NCBI RefSeq assembly: GCF_026988555.1
Contig: NZ_JALSLB010000049.1
Coordinates: 1 to 46,665 of the forward strand
Length of the DNA stretch: 46,665 nt
Source of the DNA: Thermococcus sp.
GTDB taxonomy: Archaea; Methanobacteriota_B; Thermococci; Thermococcales; Thermococcaceae
Reading direction: 5' to 3'
Position 1 is the stretch's first letter; every line of letters starts with the position of its first letter. This document shows positions 38,847 through 46,665 of this stretch, in pieces. The notes below the pieces were generated by a model that had not been told where the DNA came from, did no database searches, and worked only from the letters and a program-made list of their open reading frames with translations. A program made the position numbers and the translations under genes.

Positions 38847-40232
38847 TCAATGGACGTAAAGGTTTATTCCTTCCCTCACATACAGCCTTACACCCTTTTG
38901 GGAGTATACCAGTCTGTACCTCTCCTCGGTTGTCTTCATCAGCCTCCACAGGTAGAGCCTCCCCTGGTACGTTCTAGTATCAACGAGTACCGCATCAGGT
39001 CTGACTCCGTTTGGATACACGTACACGTTCTCCTTAACGGCAAGTGATGGATAGAAGTCCGGCTGGGTATAAACGGAGAGGTTACTTCTCAGGAGCATCT
39101 GGATGATGGACCGTGCGGATTCAGCGCCTGGGATGGGTTCAAGGATCGAATAATGTATCATGGGATTGTGAATTCTCGGAGGTTTCTCCGCTACGGGCAT
39201 CGTCGAGAATGATGCTATGATGCCGAGTATCAAGAGAACTGTAATGGCCTTCCGCAGGTTGAGCTCCTTCAGCGTGAAAACGGTCGCTATGAACGACAGG
39301 GGGACGAGCATGTAGGGGTAGTGGAATCCGAATGCCGTCTGGCTGGGTCTGGAAGCTAGGAGGTTCTCAAGCCATGGCAGGGTCAGTAGAAGCGCGTTTC
39401 GCGGCCTGAAAAGGGGCATGAGACCAAAAGTCAGATTGAACAGGAAGAAGTAGAGGGCTTTTTTGCTTCCGAGAGAGGGGTGTGAGTACAGGCTTCCGTA
39501 TATGTAACCGTTGCCGAAGTGAGGGATTACGATCCTGATGACGATGATGCCGTAAACGATGATAAGGCCGGCGTGGATCAGGAAATTCCGGTTTCGTTTG
39601 AGGCTGTCGGGGGTAAGGCCATCCCTCAGGGCCCACCAGAGGGCCAGCGAAGTGACGCCGAGGAACGCGTCCTCCTTTGTGGGGAGGAGCAGGACTGAAG
39701 TTGCGTAGAAGGCTAAAATGTTTCCGTCGATGAGGAGGTACACCGCAAGAATGAAGAGGGGGACGGCTAGGGAAACCGGGTGAAACTCGAAGAGGTTGAT
39801 GCCGATGAGGGAGGAGTTGAGGGCGTAGAGAACCGTCAGGACAACGCCGAGTCTCTCGTCCAGGACCTTTTTGGCCAGGATGTAGGCCAAGAAAACCGAC
39901 GAGCCGAGGGCGAGGCTCTGAAGGACTAGGAGGGTCTTAGGTGAGGGAAATACCCTGAAAACCGGGACGAGAAGGAGCAGGATCGGTTGGAAGTGAACGC
40001 CGAAGTGGTTCGGGGCGCCGTGGATCTGCCACTCAACGGTGTTGAAGAGGGGTTTTCCATGGAAGAAGCCAGCTAAAGACTGAGTGAAGATCCCAAGATC
40101 CAGACTGGAGTAGCGGAAACTGTTAAGTTTTGTGAGGCTAAGTTGAACCGTAATGAGTGAATATATCAAAGCAACGAACACCGCGATGATGTCGTAAGGT
40201 GATAACTGAGTTTTAAATTCGAGTTTCACCAT
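38847..40232 (-). CDS. DUF2079 family membrane protein
   Basis: A 461-residue protein with about 10 hydrophobic segments. Early motifs FRYSSLDLGIFTQSLAGFFHGKPLFNT and HFGVHFQPILLLLVPVF, and LLPTKEDAFLG later, are those of DUF2079, a family distantly related to membrane glycosyltransferases of the GT-C type; its substrate is unknown. ATG 40232 has no ribosome site, but ATTTTAAGC about 27 bases upstream could make the mRNA leaderless. Single gene; neighbours on this strand are unrelated. Confidence 0.8.
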   Translation of the reverse strand: MVKLEFKTQLSPYDIIAVFVALIYSLITVQLSLTKLNSFRYSSLDLGIFTQSLAGFFHGKPLFNTVEWQIHGAPNHFGVHFQPILLLLVPVFRVFPSPKTLLVLQSLALGSSVFLAYILAKKVLDERLGVVLTVLYALNSSLIGINLFEFHPVSLAVPLFILAVYLLIDGNILAFYATSVLLLPTKEDAFLGVTSLALWWALRDGLTPDSLKRNRNFLIHAGLIIVYGIIVIRIVIPHFGNGYIYGSLYSHPSLGSKKALYFFLFNLTFGLMPLFRPRNALLLTLPWLENLLASRPSQTAFGFHYPYMLVPLSFIATVFTLKELNLRKAITVLLILGIIASFSTMPVAEKPPRIHNPMIHYSILEPIPGAESARSIIQMLLRSNLSVYTQPDFYPSLAVKENVYVYPNGVRPDAVLVDTRTYQGRLYLWRLMKTTEERYRLVYSQKGVRLYVREGINLYVH

Positions 40233-40260
40233 CGGATATAGTTATAAGTTGCGCTTAAAA

Positions 40261-40557
40261 TCATTTCGTCCACTCCTCGGCGAGGCGTGCTATCTCAAGT
40301 CTGATCCTTTCCCGGTCCGACCTGTCAGCAACCAGAAAAACCTCCTGAACCGAGCCATCGCTCTTGGCGACTAACTTCAGCCCTGTCTGCGTTTCTCTCG
40401 TAACCTTAATCTCAAAGCCCCTTGAATCGCTCGCGTATATCCTTCCAGGGATTATCTTTTTCACCCCGGGAATTGAGGCTATCTCTTCGAGCGGTTTCTC
40501 AATGCCCTTCAGGAAATGGTGCTCGCGTTTGACCCCTCTTTTGAAATGCTTGGGCAT
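40261..40557 (-). CDS. DUF2103 family protein
   Basis: A small basic protein of 98 residues, recognised as DUF2103 from KHFKRGVKREHHFLKGIE, IPGVKKIIPGRIY and the VQEVFLVADRSDRERI region. Basic character suggests RNA or DNA binding, but no function is established to my knowledge. ATG 40557 lacks a ribosome site; TTAAAATTTTAAA at 40577-40589, overlapping the end of arcS, fits a leaderless transcript. It lies 30 bases after arcS on the same strand. Confidence 0.85.
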   Translation of the reverse strand: MPKHFKRGVKREHHFLKGIEKPLEEIASIPGVKKIIPGRIYASDSRGFEIKVTRETQTGLKLVAKSDGSVQEVFLVADRSDRERIRLEIARLAEEWTK

Positions 40558-40586
40558 GAGAAAAGTTGGAGGGGGGCTTTAAAATT

Positions 40587-42293
40587 TTAAGCCCTCTTCC
40601 TTACCTTAACCGCGATACCCTTCCTCGAGCGGACCATCTCGTCTCCGGCCAGAACTGCCTTTCCGACGCCAATGATCTTATCGTTGCGGACAACGCCGAC
40701 TATGTCGTCGGGTCTAATCCTGTAGTCGGCCTCGTTCACGCCGACCGCGAAGAGGTCCCCGCGAAGGTCGAAGTCTATCTTCACCCAGTAGGATTTTGTT
40801 GCGTTATAGATCCTTCCCATCCCAAAGGGCGTCACGCTTATCACGCCGTCCCTGAAGGTTCCGGTCTGCTGATTATCAACGAGGAGGCGAAGTATCTTAG
40901 AGCCCTTGACCTTCCCGCCATCCGGCAGAACGGCCTCTCCGGCACCAACGCCGAAGTAGAAGTCAAAGACCTTCCTTATGCCCTCGAAGTAGCGGTAGGT
41001 TCTGTCCTCCCTGGTTCCCTCAAAATCGAACTCCCTCAGCGTTTCTGTGAGCGAGTTAAGGCTTTCCCTGCCCGTGGTGCCGTTCTTCACATCGGTAAAG
41101 ATTATTTCCCTTCCAGAAAGCTCGCTTGCAAGCTTCGCTATCTCAACGTAGGCTTCATCTAAGTGAGCTATTATTGGAACGTCCTTCGGATACTTCTCGA
41201 GGGTCTTAGCGAGGAGTTCCGCTGACGGTCTAATCTCCTTCTCGCTCCAGTGACCGGTGACCACTATGTCGTATCTGGCCAGCCACTCCCACTCCCTGGG
41301 AACCACGCCAAAGGGAGAGGTGAGGATGAGCTCGTGGACTCTGACTATTCCGGAGCTGAGGGCGTCCTTTACTGCCCTTCTGTAGAGCGTATGTGAACGG
41401 GAGAATGAGTATGGCTTCCTGGCCGAGCAGGGAAGGAGGAGGACCAGCTCGGTGTTTTTAGGCGGGACGAAGCGCTCGACGACCCTTGAATGCCAGCGCC
41501 TGACTTCGGGTCGTCTTATCGAGGCGTCGCTGATGAAGTAAACCGTCTCCCTCTGGATTGGAGTGTACTTCTCGAGGTAATCGGCGTGCTCCAAATCGGC
41601 TATGCGGAGTATCCCGGCGTGATACTGTGTGTTGAAGAAGTTCTCGACGAGGTAGCGGAGCTTTCCTTCCTCCAGGGCCCTCCTCACGAGGAGCATGGTC
41701 TCACTGGCGAGGCTGAGGGAGTTTGGCTCGTCTCTCCAGAGGAAGGGGCTGAAAGGCGTGAAGCCTTTACCCTCGAAGTCGTAGAGCTTTAGCGAGCGTG
41801 TGTCAAAGGCGTCAACGCCGAGGTAAACCGCCAGGGGATAGAAGAAGGGCTCCAGATCCGCGATTATCATGACGTTGGGAAACCTCTCGCGGAGCTCCCT
41901 CAAAATCCCCACGAAGTGGCGGTACTCCCTCACCAGGATCTTCGAGTTGCCGAGGTAGACGGCGTCGAGATCGTTGCTCTCGATTATCTTAAAGAACTCG
42001 TTCAGGTACTCGGTTCTCCTGAGGGCCGGCAGGTAGAAGGTGTTGAAGCCGTTGTAATCAACGCTCCGTAGCCTTCCGAGGGCCTTCTCAATAACCTCAG
42101 TCGAGGTGTAGAAGCCGAGCGGTATCGCGGGAGCGAGGTTGAAGTCATAACCGCCGAACTCCTCTGGATGGAAGAAGGAATTGAAGGGGGATAGGGTAAA
42201 ATCCACGCCAGCGAGGGCCGGCGTTTTAAACTGACCTCCCCTGGTTTTTACAAGGCCCAACCTTCCGGGCCCCTCGTGTCTGAGGGTCTCCAT
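40587..42293 (-). CDS. arcS: archaeosine synthase ArcS (TgtA2)
   Basis: ArcS converts preQ0 at position 15 of archaeal tRNA, after its insertion by TgtA, towards archaeosine. The 568-residue protein has an inactive TGT-like N-terminal domain, the ArcS motif LLPCSARKPYSFSRSH around residue 290, and a C-terminal PUA domain (VGAGEAVLPDGGKVKGSKI and the following repeats, last about 80 residues, ending VRKRA). ATG 42293 follows the coiled-coil gene by nine bases. The tRNA-Tyr in this window has a G at the position 15 region, a possible target. Confidence 0.93.
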   Translation of the reverse strand: METLRHEGPGRLGLVKTRGGQFKTPALAGVDFTLSPFNSFFHPEEFGGYDFNLAPAIPLGFYTSTEVIEKALGRLRSVDYNGFNTFYLPALRRTEYLNEFFKIIESNDLDAVYLGNSKILVREYRHFVGILRELRERFPNVMIIADLEPFFYPLAVYLGVDAFDTRSLKLYDFEGKGFTPFSPFLWRDEPNSLSLASETMLLVRRALEEGKLRYLVENFFNTQYHAGILRIADLEHADYLEKYTPIQRETVYFISDASIRRPEVRRWHSRVVERFVPPKNTELVLLLPCSARKPYSFSRSHTLYRRAVKDALSSGIVRVHELILTSPFGVVPREWEWLARYDIVVTGHWSEKEIRPSAELLAKTLEKYPKDVPIIAHLDEAYVEIAKLASELSGREIIFTDVKNGTTGRESLNSLTETLREFDFEGTREDRTYRYFEGIRKVFDFYFGVGAGEAVLPDGGKVKGSKILRLLVDNQQTGTFRDGVISVTPFGMGRIYNATKSYWVKIDFDLRGDLFAVGVNEADYRIRPDDIVGVVRNDKIIGVGKAVLAGDEMVRSRKGIAVKVRKRA

Positions 42294-42302
42294 GGTCTGA
42301 CC

Positions 42303-43205
42303 TCAGACAAGGTTGTATCTCTGGAGGAGCAGTAACTCGTCCAGTGAGAGTTTCTCGCCCTTCTTGAACTTCTCAAGGGCTGCGACTGCCTTGTCGAAGC
42401 TGGCGTCCTTCTTAGCGTGCATCCTTGCGACCATTCTGTATGCGATGAGCTCTTTGTGCTTCTCGTCGTATTCACGTATCTTCTTCTCGATGTCACGGAG
42501 TCCCCTTCTGACCTCCCTGATCTTGTCTCTCAGCTCGATAACCTTCGCGTGGTACTCGTCCGCCTCTTTCTTAACCTCGTCCGCCTGGTTGAACGCGGTT
42601 ATCATCTGCTCGTGGAACTGCTGGCTCTGGTTGGCGAGCTTCTGTATCTCGAGGCTTATGGCCCTCCTGGCCTTCTTGAGTTGATCGACCTTCTTTCTGG
42701 ACTCGACGAGCTTGTTGTGGAAGCGTTCTGCCTGCTGGATTATCTCAAGTTCGGTCGCCAGAACCTGTATCTGATCGACGATCTGCTTCTCACGGTCGGG
42801 CGTCAGGTTCGGGTTGGTCTGGAGCTCCCATTCGAGCTTCTCTATCCTCTCCTGAATCTTCGCGCTTGGCATTTTGAGCCTTCTCATCTGGTTGTACTCG
42901 TCTCTTTTGGTTCTGTACTCAAGTATCTCCTGATAGAGCAGGTCTAGTTTTGCGTTTATCTCCTCGCGGTTCTTCTTGAGCTCCTGTATCTGTTTGTTGA
43001 TTTCATCGCGCTTGGCCTTGTATTCCCTGCCCTTCTGGCGGAGTGCCTTCACTTCGTTGTTCTTCTCGTCCCTCTTCTGGATCCAGATTTGAATCTCCTT
43101 TTCAAGTTCATCCAGTTTGGCCCTTACCTCATTTCTCTCCTTCTCAAGGGCCCCTATCTCCCTCTTGATCCTCTTAATTTCCTCTGGGTCTACTTTCGTC
43201 TGCAT
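42303..43205 (-). CDS. coiled-coil protein (COG1340 type)
   Basis: A 300-residue protein that is almost wholly charged heptad-like helix (IKREIGALEKERNEVRAKLD, then many Lys/Glu/Gln repeats) with a break near residues 110-135 (MRRLKMPSAKIQERIEKLE) and a short C-terminal FDKAVAALEKFKKGEKLSLDELL. The latter half-domain is typical of archaeal coiled-coil proteins in COG1340. No catalytic motif is visible; role unknown, perhaps structural or in DNA/RNA organisation. ATG 43205 follows GGGGAAGAGAG. It is followed by arcS at nine bases, probably co-transcribed. Confidence 0.8.
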   Translation of the reverse strand: MQTKVDPEEIKRIKREIGALEKERNEVRAKLDELEKEIQIWIQKRDEKNNEVKALRQKGREYKAKRDEINKQIQELKKNREEINAKLDLLYQEILEYRTKRDEYNQMRRLKMPSAKIQERIEKLEWELQTNPNLTPDREKQIVDQIQVLATELEIIQQAERFHNKLVESRKKVDQLKKARRAISLEIQKLANQSQQFHEQMITAFNQADEVKKEADEYHAKVIELRDKIREVRRGLRDIEKKIREYDEKHKELIAYRMVARMHAKKDASFDKAVAALEKFKKGEKLSLDELLLLQRYNLV

Positions 43206-43362
43206 CTCTCTTCCCCTTCCCTATTTTTAGAACAGCCCGTGAGCTTACTCCAAACATCTGGTAGGTGAAAGGCAGGAATAAATAAAAACTTTTTGGCTCT
43301 AAAGATCCACTCCGTTCAAAAATATGAGGAGTAACGGCGAAAACTTCCATTGGGGGCGAAGT

Positions 43363-44217
43363 TCATTCTGAGCCTTCTCCCTTTGAAGGGTATGGCATGA
43401 ACTCAACGGTACCCCTCTGTTTCATGGGCTGTTTGTAGAGCTCCATCAGGGCGTAGACCTCCTCTGGAACCCCGCTTTCGACGTGGAGGCCAAGCTCCTT
43501 GGCGTGCTCGTATGTTATGGGGTAGTCGTGCGTCCAGCGTCCTTCGGTGAGTGCTCTGGCCAGCTCTCTGGCCTTGTCCTCTCCGTACCTGTCCTTCAAC
43601 AGGCCGTAGACGAGGCCCCTTACCTGCCCTATAGCCTTCTCGGCAACGTCCGCCAGTATGAGCGTTTGGTCGTCGACCTTGTCCACCCCCTTCTTCTCGA
43701 CGGCCCGTACTATGCTCGGGCCAGGATACTGGCCGAGCTGGGGGTCGACTGGCCCGAGAACGGCGTGCGGGTCCATTATTATCTTGTCCGCGGCGAGTGC
43801 TATCAGGGTCCCGCCGCTCATTGCATAGTGCGGTACTATGACCCTCGTCTCGGCTGGGTGGTCGTGGAGGGCCTTTGCTATCTGGGTTGCCGCCAGGACC
43901 AGCCCTCCGGGAGTGTGTACTATCAGGTCTATAGGCTTATCCTTTGGCGCCATTCTTATCGCTCTGAGAACTTCTTCGCTGTCCTCCATGTTTATGAACT
44001 TGTAGAACGGAATACCGAAGAATCCGATACTCTCCTGTCTGTGTATCATCGTGATTACGGTTGAATTGCGTTTTCTTGAGAGCCGGGCCAATACCTTGAG
44101 CCTCGCCGCCTGCAGGTTCCTGTACTGCATCTGGGGCCACAGGGGCAACAGTATCATGTATATAAGGAAGAGCCACCATATCAGGGACCCTAAGTCTATA
44201 GTTGAACCTGCCGTCAC
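43363..44217 (-). CDS. membrane-anchored ClpP-class protease (SDH proteinase/SppA-like)
   Basis: A 284-residue serine-protease family protein of the ClpP/crotonase fold. A single N-terminal hydrophobic segment (LIWWLFLIYMILLPLW) anchors it, followed by a cytoplasmic or external domain with IDLIVHTPGGLVLAATQIA and HYAMSGGTLIALAADKI, where the Ser of MSGGT is the nucleophile, and MDPHAVLGPVDPQLG. These are the SDH proteinase motifs. I chose GTG 44217, three bases after GGTGAGG, with a TATA box 30-40 bases upstream; the frame open to 44361 lacks a site and overlaps the carbamate kinase gene. Substrates are unknown, possibly membrane-protein quality control. Confidence 0.85.
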   Translation of the reverse strand: MTAGSTIDLGSLIWWLFLIYMILLPLWPQMQYRNLQAARLKVLARLSRKRNSTVITMIHRQESIGFFGIPFYKFINMEDSEEVLRAIRMAPKDKPIDLIVHTPGGLVLAATQIAKALHDHPAETRVIVPHYAMSGGTLIALAADKIIMDPHAVLGPVDPQLGQYPGPSIVRAVEKKGVDKVDDQTLILADVAEKAIGQVRGLVYGLLKDRYGEDKARELARALTEGRWTHDYPITYEHAKELGLHVESGVPEEVYALMELYKQPMKQRGTVEFMPYPSKGEGSE

Positions 44218-44246
44218 TTCCCTCACCGCGGGGAATAGGGCGGTGA

Positions 44247-44259
44247 AGTTTATATCCCT
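44247..44259 (-). promoter_or_regulatory. TATA box of the ClpP-class protease gene
   Basis: On the minus strand GGGATATAAACTT lies 30-40 bases before the chosen GTG 44217 and in the gap after carbamate kinase, which argues for an own promoter and for the short start. Confidence 0.6.
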
Positions 44260-44308
44260 TTGCGCGGGGCCGTTGAACTTTGGAGGTTCCCCTACGGGGG
44301 CATATAGG

Positions 44309-45256
44309 TTACCCCTTAACGACCTGGGTACCCTTCTTTCCCTCCAGGGCAGCCATTGCATTGTCCAGAGAAGCTATAACTGCCCTTTCACCACCCCACT
44401 CGACGAACCTTATCGCTGCCAGAACCTTCGGACCCATACTCCCCTTCCTGAAGTGCCCCTCTTCATAGTACCTTCTGAGTTCTTCGACAGTTGTCCTGCC
44501 GAGCCATTTTTCATCAGGCTTCCCGAAGTTTACCGCCGCACCGTTCACGTCGGTTAGGATCATGAAGACGTCCGCCTTCACCTCCTCTGCCAGCCTCTCT
44601 CCGGCGAGGTCTTTGTCTATGACCGCTTCCACTCCCATGAGTCTTCCGTTTTCTTCTATAACCGGAACTCCTCCCCCGCCGCTAGCTATCACAATGAAGC
44701 CCCTCTCTACTAGTTCCTGGATTATGGGGGCCTCAACGTGACCCTTTGGATCGGGGCTCGGAACGACACGCCTCCACCCCCTGCCTGAGTCCTCTATGAC
44801 GGTCCAACCCTTCTCCTCTGCGAGCTTTTTAGCGGTCTCCTCGTCGTAGAAGGGGCCGACGGGTTTGCTTGGGTTCTGGAAGGCCGGGTCATTCTTATCC
44901 ACGAGCGTCTGCGTCACTATCGTAGCCACCGGTCTGCTGACACCCCTTTCCCTGAGCTCGTTTATTAGAGTCTGCCCTATCATGTACCCTATCTGACCCT
45001 GGGTCATCGCCCCAGCAACGTCCATCGGCTGGGCAGGGATTCCGTAAGTCTGATGGCCGGCGTCCATATGAAGAAGTAGCGCGCCGACTTGGGGACCGTT
45101 TCCATGGGTGATAACTACCTCATAATCCCCCTCAAGGATTATATCAACTATCTGTTTTGCGGTCTTCATGACGTTCGCCATCTGCTCCTCGTAGGTTCCC
45201 TTCTGGTCTCGCTGCAGTATGGCGTTTCCGCCCAGTGCTATCACAACCCGCTTCAT
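44309..45256 (-). CDS. carbamate kinase (or carbamate-kinase-like carbamoyl phosphate synthetase)
   Basis: Amino acid kinase family, 315 residues. It has [67 protein letters not shown] and the KDLAGERLA and [10 protein letters not shown] motifs of carbamate kinase. In Pyrococcus this enzyme works in the direction of carbamoyl phosphate synthesis from ammonia, carbonate and ATP. Carbamoyl phosphate is also the HypF substrate, so it could feed cyanide synthesis for the hydrogenase, though no operon link is seen. ATG 45256 follows GGAGGTGAGCGC. A TATA box near 45290-45300 fits. Confidence 0.95.
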   Translation of the reverse strand: MKRVVIALGGNAILQRDQKGTYEEQMANVMKTAKQIVDIILEGDYEVVITHGNGPQVGALLLHMDAGHQTYGIPAQPMDVAGAMTQGQIGYMIGQTLINELRERGVSRPVATIVTQTLVDKNDPAFQNPSKPVGPFYDEETAKKLAEEKGWTVIEDSGRGWRRVVPSPDPKGHVEAPIIQELVERGFIVIASGGGGVPVIEENGRLMGVEAVIDKDLAGERLAEEVKADVFMILTDVNGAAVNFGKPDEKWLGRTTVEELRRYYEEGHFRKGSMGPKVLAAIRFVEWGGERAVIASLDNAMAALEGKKGTQVVKG

Positions 45257-45377
45257 GCGCTCACCTCCGGATGCAGGTTTTGGTGCAAGGGCATAAAAAC
45301 GTTCGTTAGATGCCTTGCCTGTTCATCAGAAAAAGGTTCGGGAGACCCCCACGGAAGTTTACAAAAGTAAAGAAGGC

Positions 45378-46646
45378 TCAGGGGTACCACTCGGAGAAAC
45401 TCCCCAGTCCAAGCCTCTCAAGGGTTTTCATGACCCCCAGGGCTATGCCCTCAACCTCGATTCCCCCCGGCGGCTTGTATGCATCGCCAACGACGTAAAC
45501 ATCGCTTATCTGGAAGTCCTCAACGGTCTGGCCGCTGGCGACCCTGTTAACGGGATTCCCATCGAGGTAGGTCTGTACCAGCAGGATTTCTCCCTCGCTA
45601 TCGAGGTTCGGGAAGATTCTGTAAATGTCTTCGATGCCCTTCCTCTGCTCGGCCTTGACGTTCCTGCCCTGCAAGGCGTGGTGGAGCATTATCAGGGTGT
45701 AGCCCTCTTTAGCCAGCTCCGGGCTCAGTGAGGAGGGCTCGTTGTAGCCGTTTATCCTCTCGGTGTCGAGGGTGAAGACGACTGTGTTGCCTACCCTCGG
45801 CTTCCCCTTCAGGGCAACGTTGTATTTGATTCCTTCGCTTGGCTTTAGAGAATCGACCTGCTTGAGGTAATCGCGGTCGAAGCTCTCCCGGCCGATCAGC
45901 TCGACGGTTTCCTTTATTCCGATGTTGGAGATGAGAACGTCGTAGGCGAACTCCTCACCGTCTGCCGTGATGACCCTCTTCGCCTCGGGGTTAACTTCAA
46001 CGACCCTCCTCCTAGTGAGGATTTTTCCGCCGTTTGCCTCCACTATCCTCGCGAGTTCACCGGTCAAAGCTTTACAGCCACCCCTGATTAGTCCAGGTCC
46101 ACCCCACCTCAAGGCAGCCTTAATCTCCCTCGCCAGCTCACCAGCGGGAACGTCCAGCACGCTGTCGGCCCAGCCGAGGAAGCTCCTGATGAAGAGGTCA
46201 ACGAACTCGTTGTCGCCTATTCTTTCCCTTATCCATTCTCCCCCGCTCATCTCGGCCTCTTCTCCCTTCGGCAGTTTGTTCCTCTTGATGTCGAGCAGGA
46301 GCTTTGTAGCCCTTGCCTTCTCGGTGAAGCTCAGGTACTTCCAGCCATCGCGGTAGTGGAAGGTTTTGTCTTCGTAGAAAATCATACCCTTTGGATTCGA
46401 ATTGACGATTTGGACATTCGCGTTGAGGAGCCCGAGGAGGTGCGCTAAAGGCCCGTCCTCGCCGTGGGGGAGCATGTGGAACGCTCCAGTGGAGAGACCA
46501 AAACCTTTGTAGTTTAAATTTGTGAAGCGACCGCCGGTATAGGGGGCTTTTTCAATGACGGTAACTTGGTAGCCGTTTTTGGCCAGGAACGAGGCCGTCA
46601 GAAGGCCGCCGATTCCGGAGCCTATTACAACTGCCCTGGGCTTCAT
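45378..46646 (-). CDS. NAD(P)/FAD-dependent oxidoreductase, phytoene desaturase/protoporphyrinogen oxidase-like
   Basis: A 422-residue flavoprotein. The Rossmann FAD motif VIGSGIGGLLTASFLAKNGYQV starts at residue 7, followed by the IEKAPYTGGRF segment, and the C-terminal FAD-binding block VYVVGDAYKPPGGIEVEGIA is typical of the amine-oxidase/phytoene-desaturase superfamily. The middle is soluble and has no clear substrate signature, so it may act on isoprenoids, another lipid or a cofactor. ATG 46646 follows GGTGATAGA. It precedes the carbamate kinase gene on the same strand but with a 120-base gap. Confidence 0.85.
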   Translation of the reverse strand: MKPRAVVIGSGIGGLLTASFLAKNGYQVTVIEKAPYTGGRFTNLNYKGFGLSTGAFHMLPHGEDGPLAHLLGLLNANVQIVNSNPKGMIFYEDKTFHYRDGWKYLSFTEKARATKLLLDIKRNKLPKGEEAEMSGGEWIRERIGDNEFVDLFIRSFLGWADSVLDVPAGELAREIKAALRWGGPGLIRGGCKALTGELARIVEANGGKILTRRRVVEVNPEAKRVITADGEEFAYDVLISNIGIKETVELIGRESFDRDYLKQVDSLKPSEGIKYNVALKGKPRVGNTVVFTLDTERINGYNEPSSLSPELAKEGYTLIMLHHALQGRNVKAEQRKGIEDIYRIFPNLDSEGEILLVQTYLDGNPVNRVASGQTVEDFQISDVYVVGDAYKPPGGIEVEGIALGVMKTLERLGLGSFSEWYP

Positions 46647-46665
46647 TCTATCACCGGAGGAATTG

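Noticed and set aside
1-46665. CRISPR array, insertion sequence, integrase or attachment site
   Set aside because: No spaced direct repeats, transposase or integrase motifs, or terminal inverted repeats were seen; tRNA-Tyr has no repeated 3' end nearby in the window.

Overview
This window looks like a chromosomal segment of a hyperthermophilic euryarchaeon of the Thermococcales, most likely Thermococcus. Pointers are: archaeal TATA boxes about 25 bases before inferred transcript starts; Shine-Dalgarno cores of the GGTGA type; frequent GTG and TTG starts; a C1-G72 tRNA-Tyr; archaea-typical families (UPF0147, DUF2103, ArcS archaeosine synthase, a DUF431-type SPOUT methyltransferase); and a HypB replaced by an Mrp/MinD-type ATPase beside HypA. 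The genus is an inference from gene content; no ribosomal RNA is present.

Layout. 1-700: an AT-rich edge with a DNA methyltransferase cut by the window end and an unrecognised companion. 852-4763: cob(I)alamin adenosyltransferase, a polar amino acid ABC transporter and a UPF0147 protein. 4783-6956: a class II aldolase with a zinc-ribbon partner, tRNA-Tyr, and a CooC-type nickel ATPase. 7231-9168: an AMP-forming acetyl-CoA synthetase interrupted by one in-frame TAG. 9165-14370: hydrogenase maturation genes hypE, hypF, hypD, hypC and a HypC paralog without its cysteine. 14444-15548: a DUF302 protein and a TetR-family regulator. 15699-34461: a long cluster coding for a molybdopterin/tungstopterin oxidoreductase, a polyferredoxin, a membrane-bound group 4 [NiFe] hydrogenase and an Mrp-type sodium/proton antiporter. 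34461-38148: cofactor and maturation genes mobA, hycI-like protease, hypB-type ATPase, hypA, a CcdA-like protein and nikR. 38205-46646: ordinary housekeeping genes. No gene-free stretch exceeds 300 bases.

How it fits together. The central cluster has the layout of a formate hydrogenlyase coupled to ion pumping: the pterin enzyme oxidises its substrate, electrons pass through the polyferredoxin to the [NiFe] hydrogenase, hydrogen is released, and the membrane subunits with the Mrp module would turn the energy into a sodium gradient. The surrounding genes make the active sites: MobA for the pterin guanine dinucleotide, HypCDEF for Fe(CN)2CO, HypA with the Mrp-type ATPase for nickel, a HycI-type protease to remove the 30-residue tail of the large subunit, and NikR to sense nickel.

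Main points for a second look. (1) The pterin enzyme carries Cys-Gln, not Cys-His, at the metal site and has no arginine in the segment where formate dehydrogenases keep their catalytic one, so formate may not be the substrate. (2) A 14-bp element, TGACYAGTYAGTCA, lies at three promoters (DUF302, tetR, pterin-enzyme operon) and probably defines the local TetR regulon. (3) One antiporter-like membrane subunit has Met, and another Arg, at the key TM7 lysine. (4) The HypC paralog has Ala in place of Cys2. (5) The acetyl-CoA synthetase amber codon lies in its most conserved motif. (6) A 7-bp dyad before nikR has NikR-like geometry.
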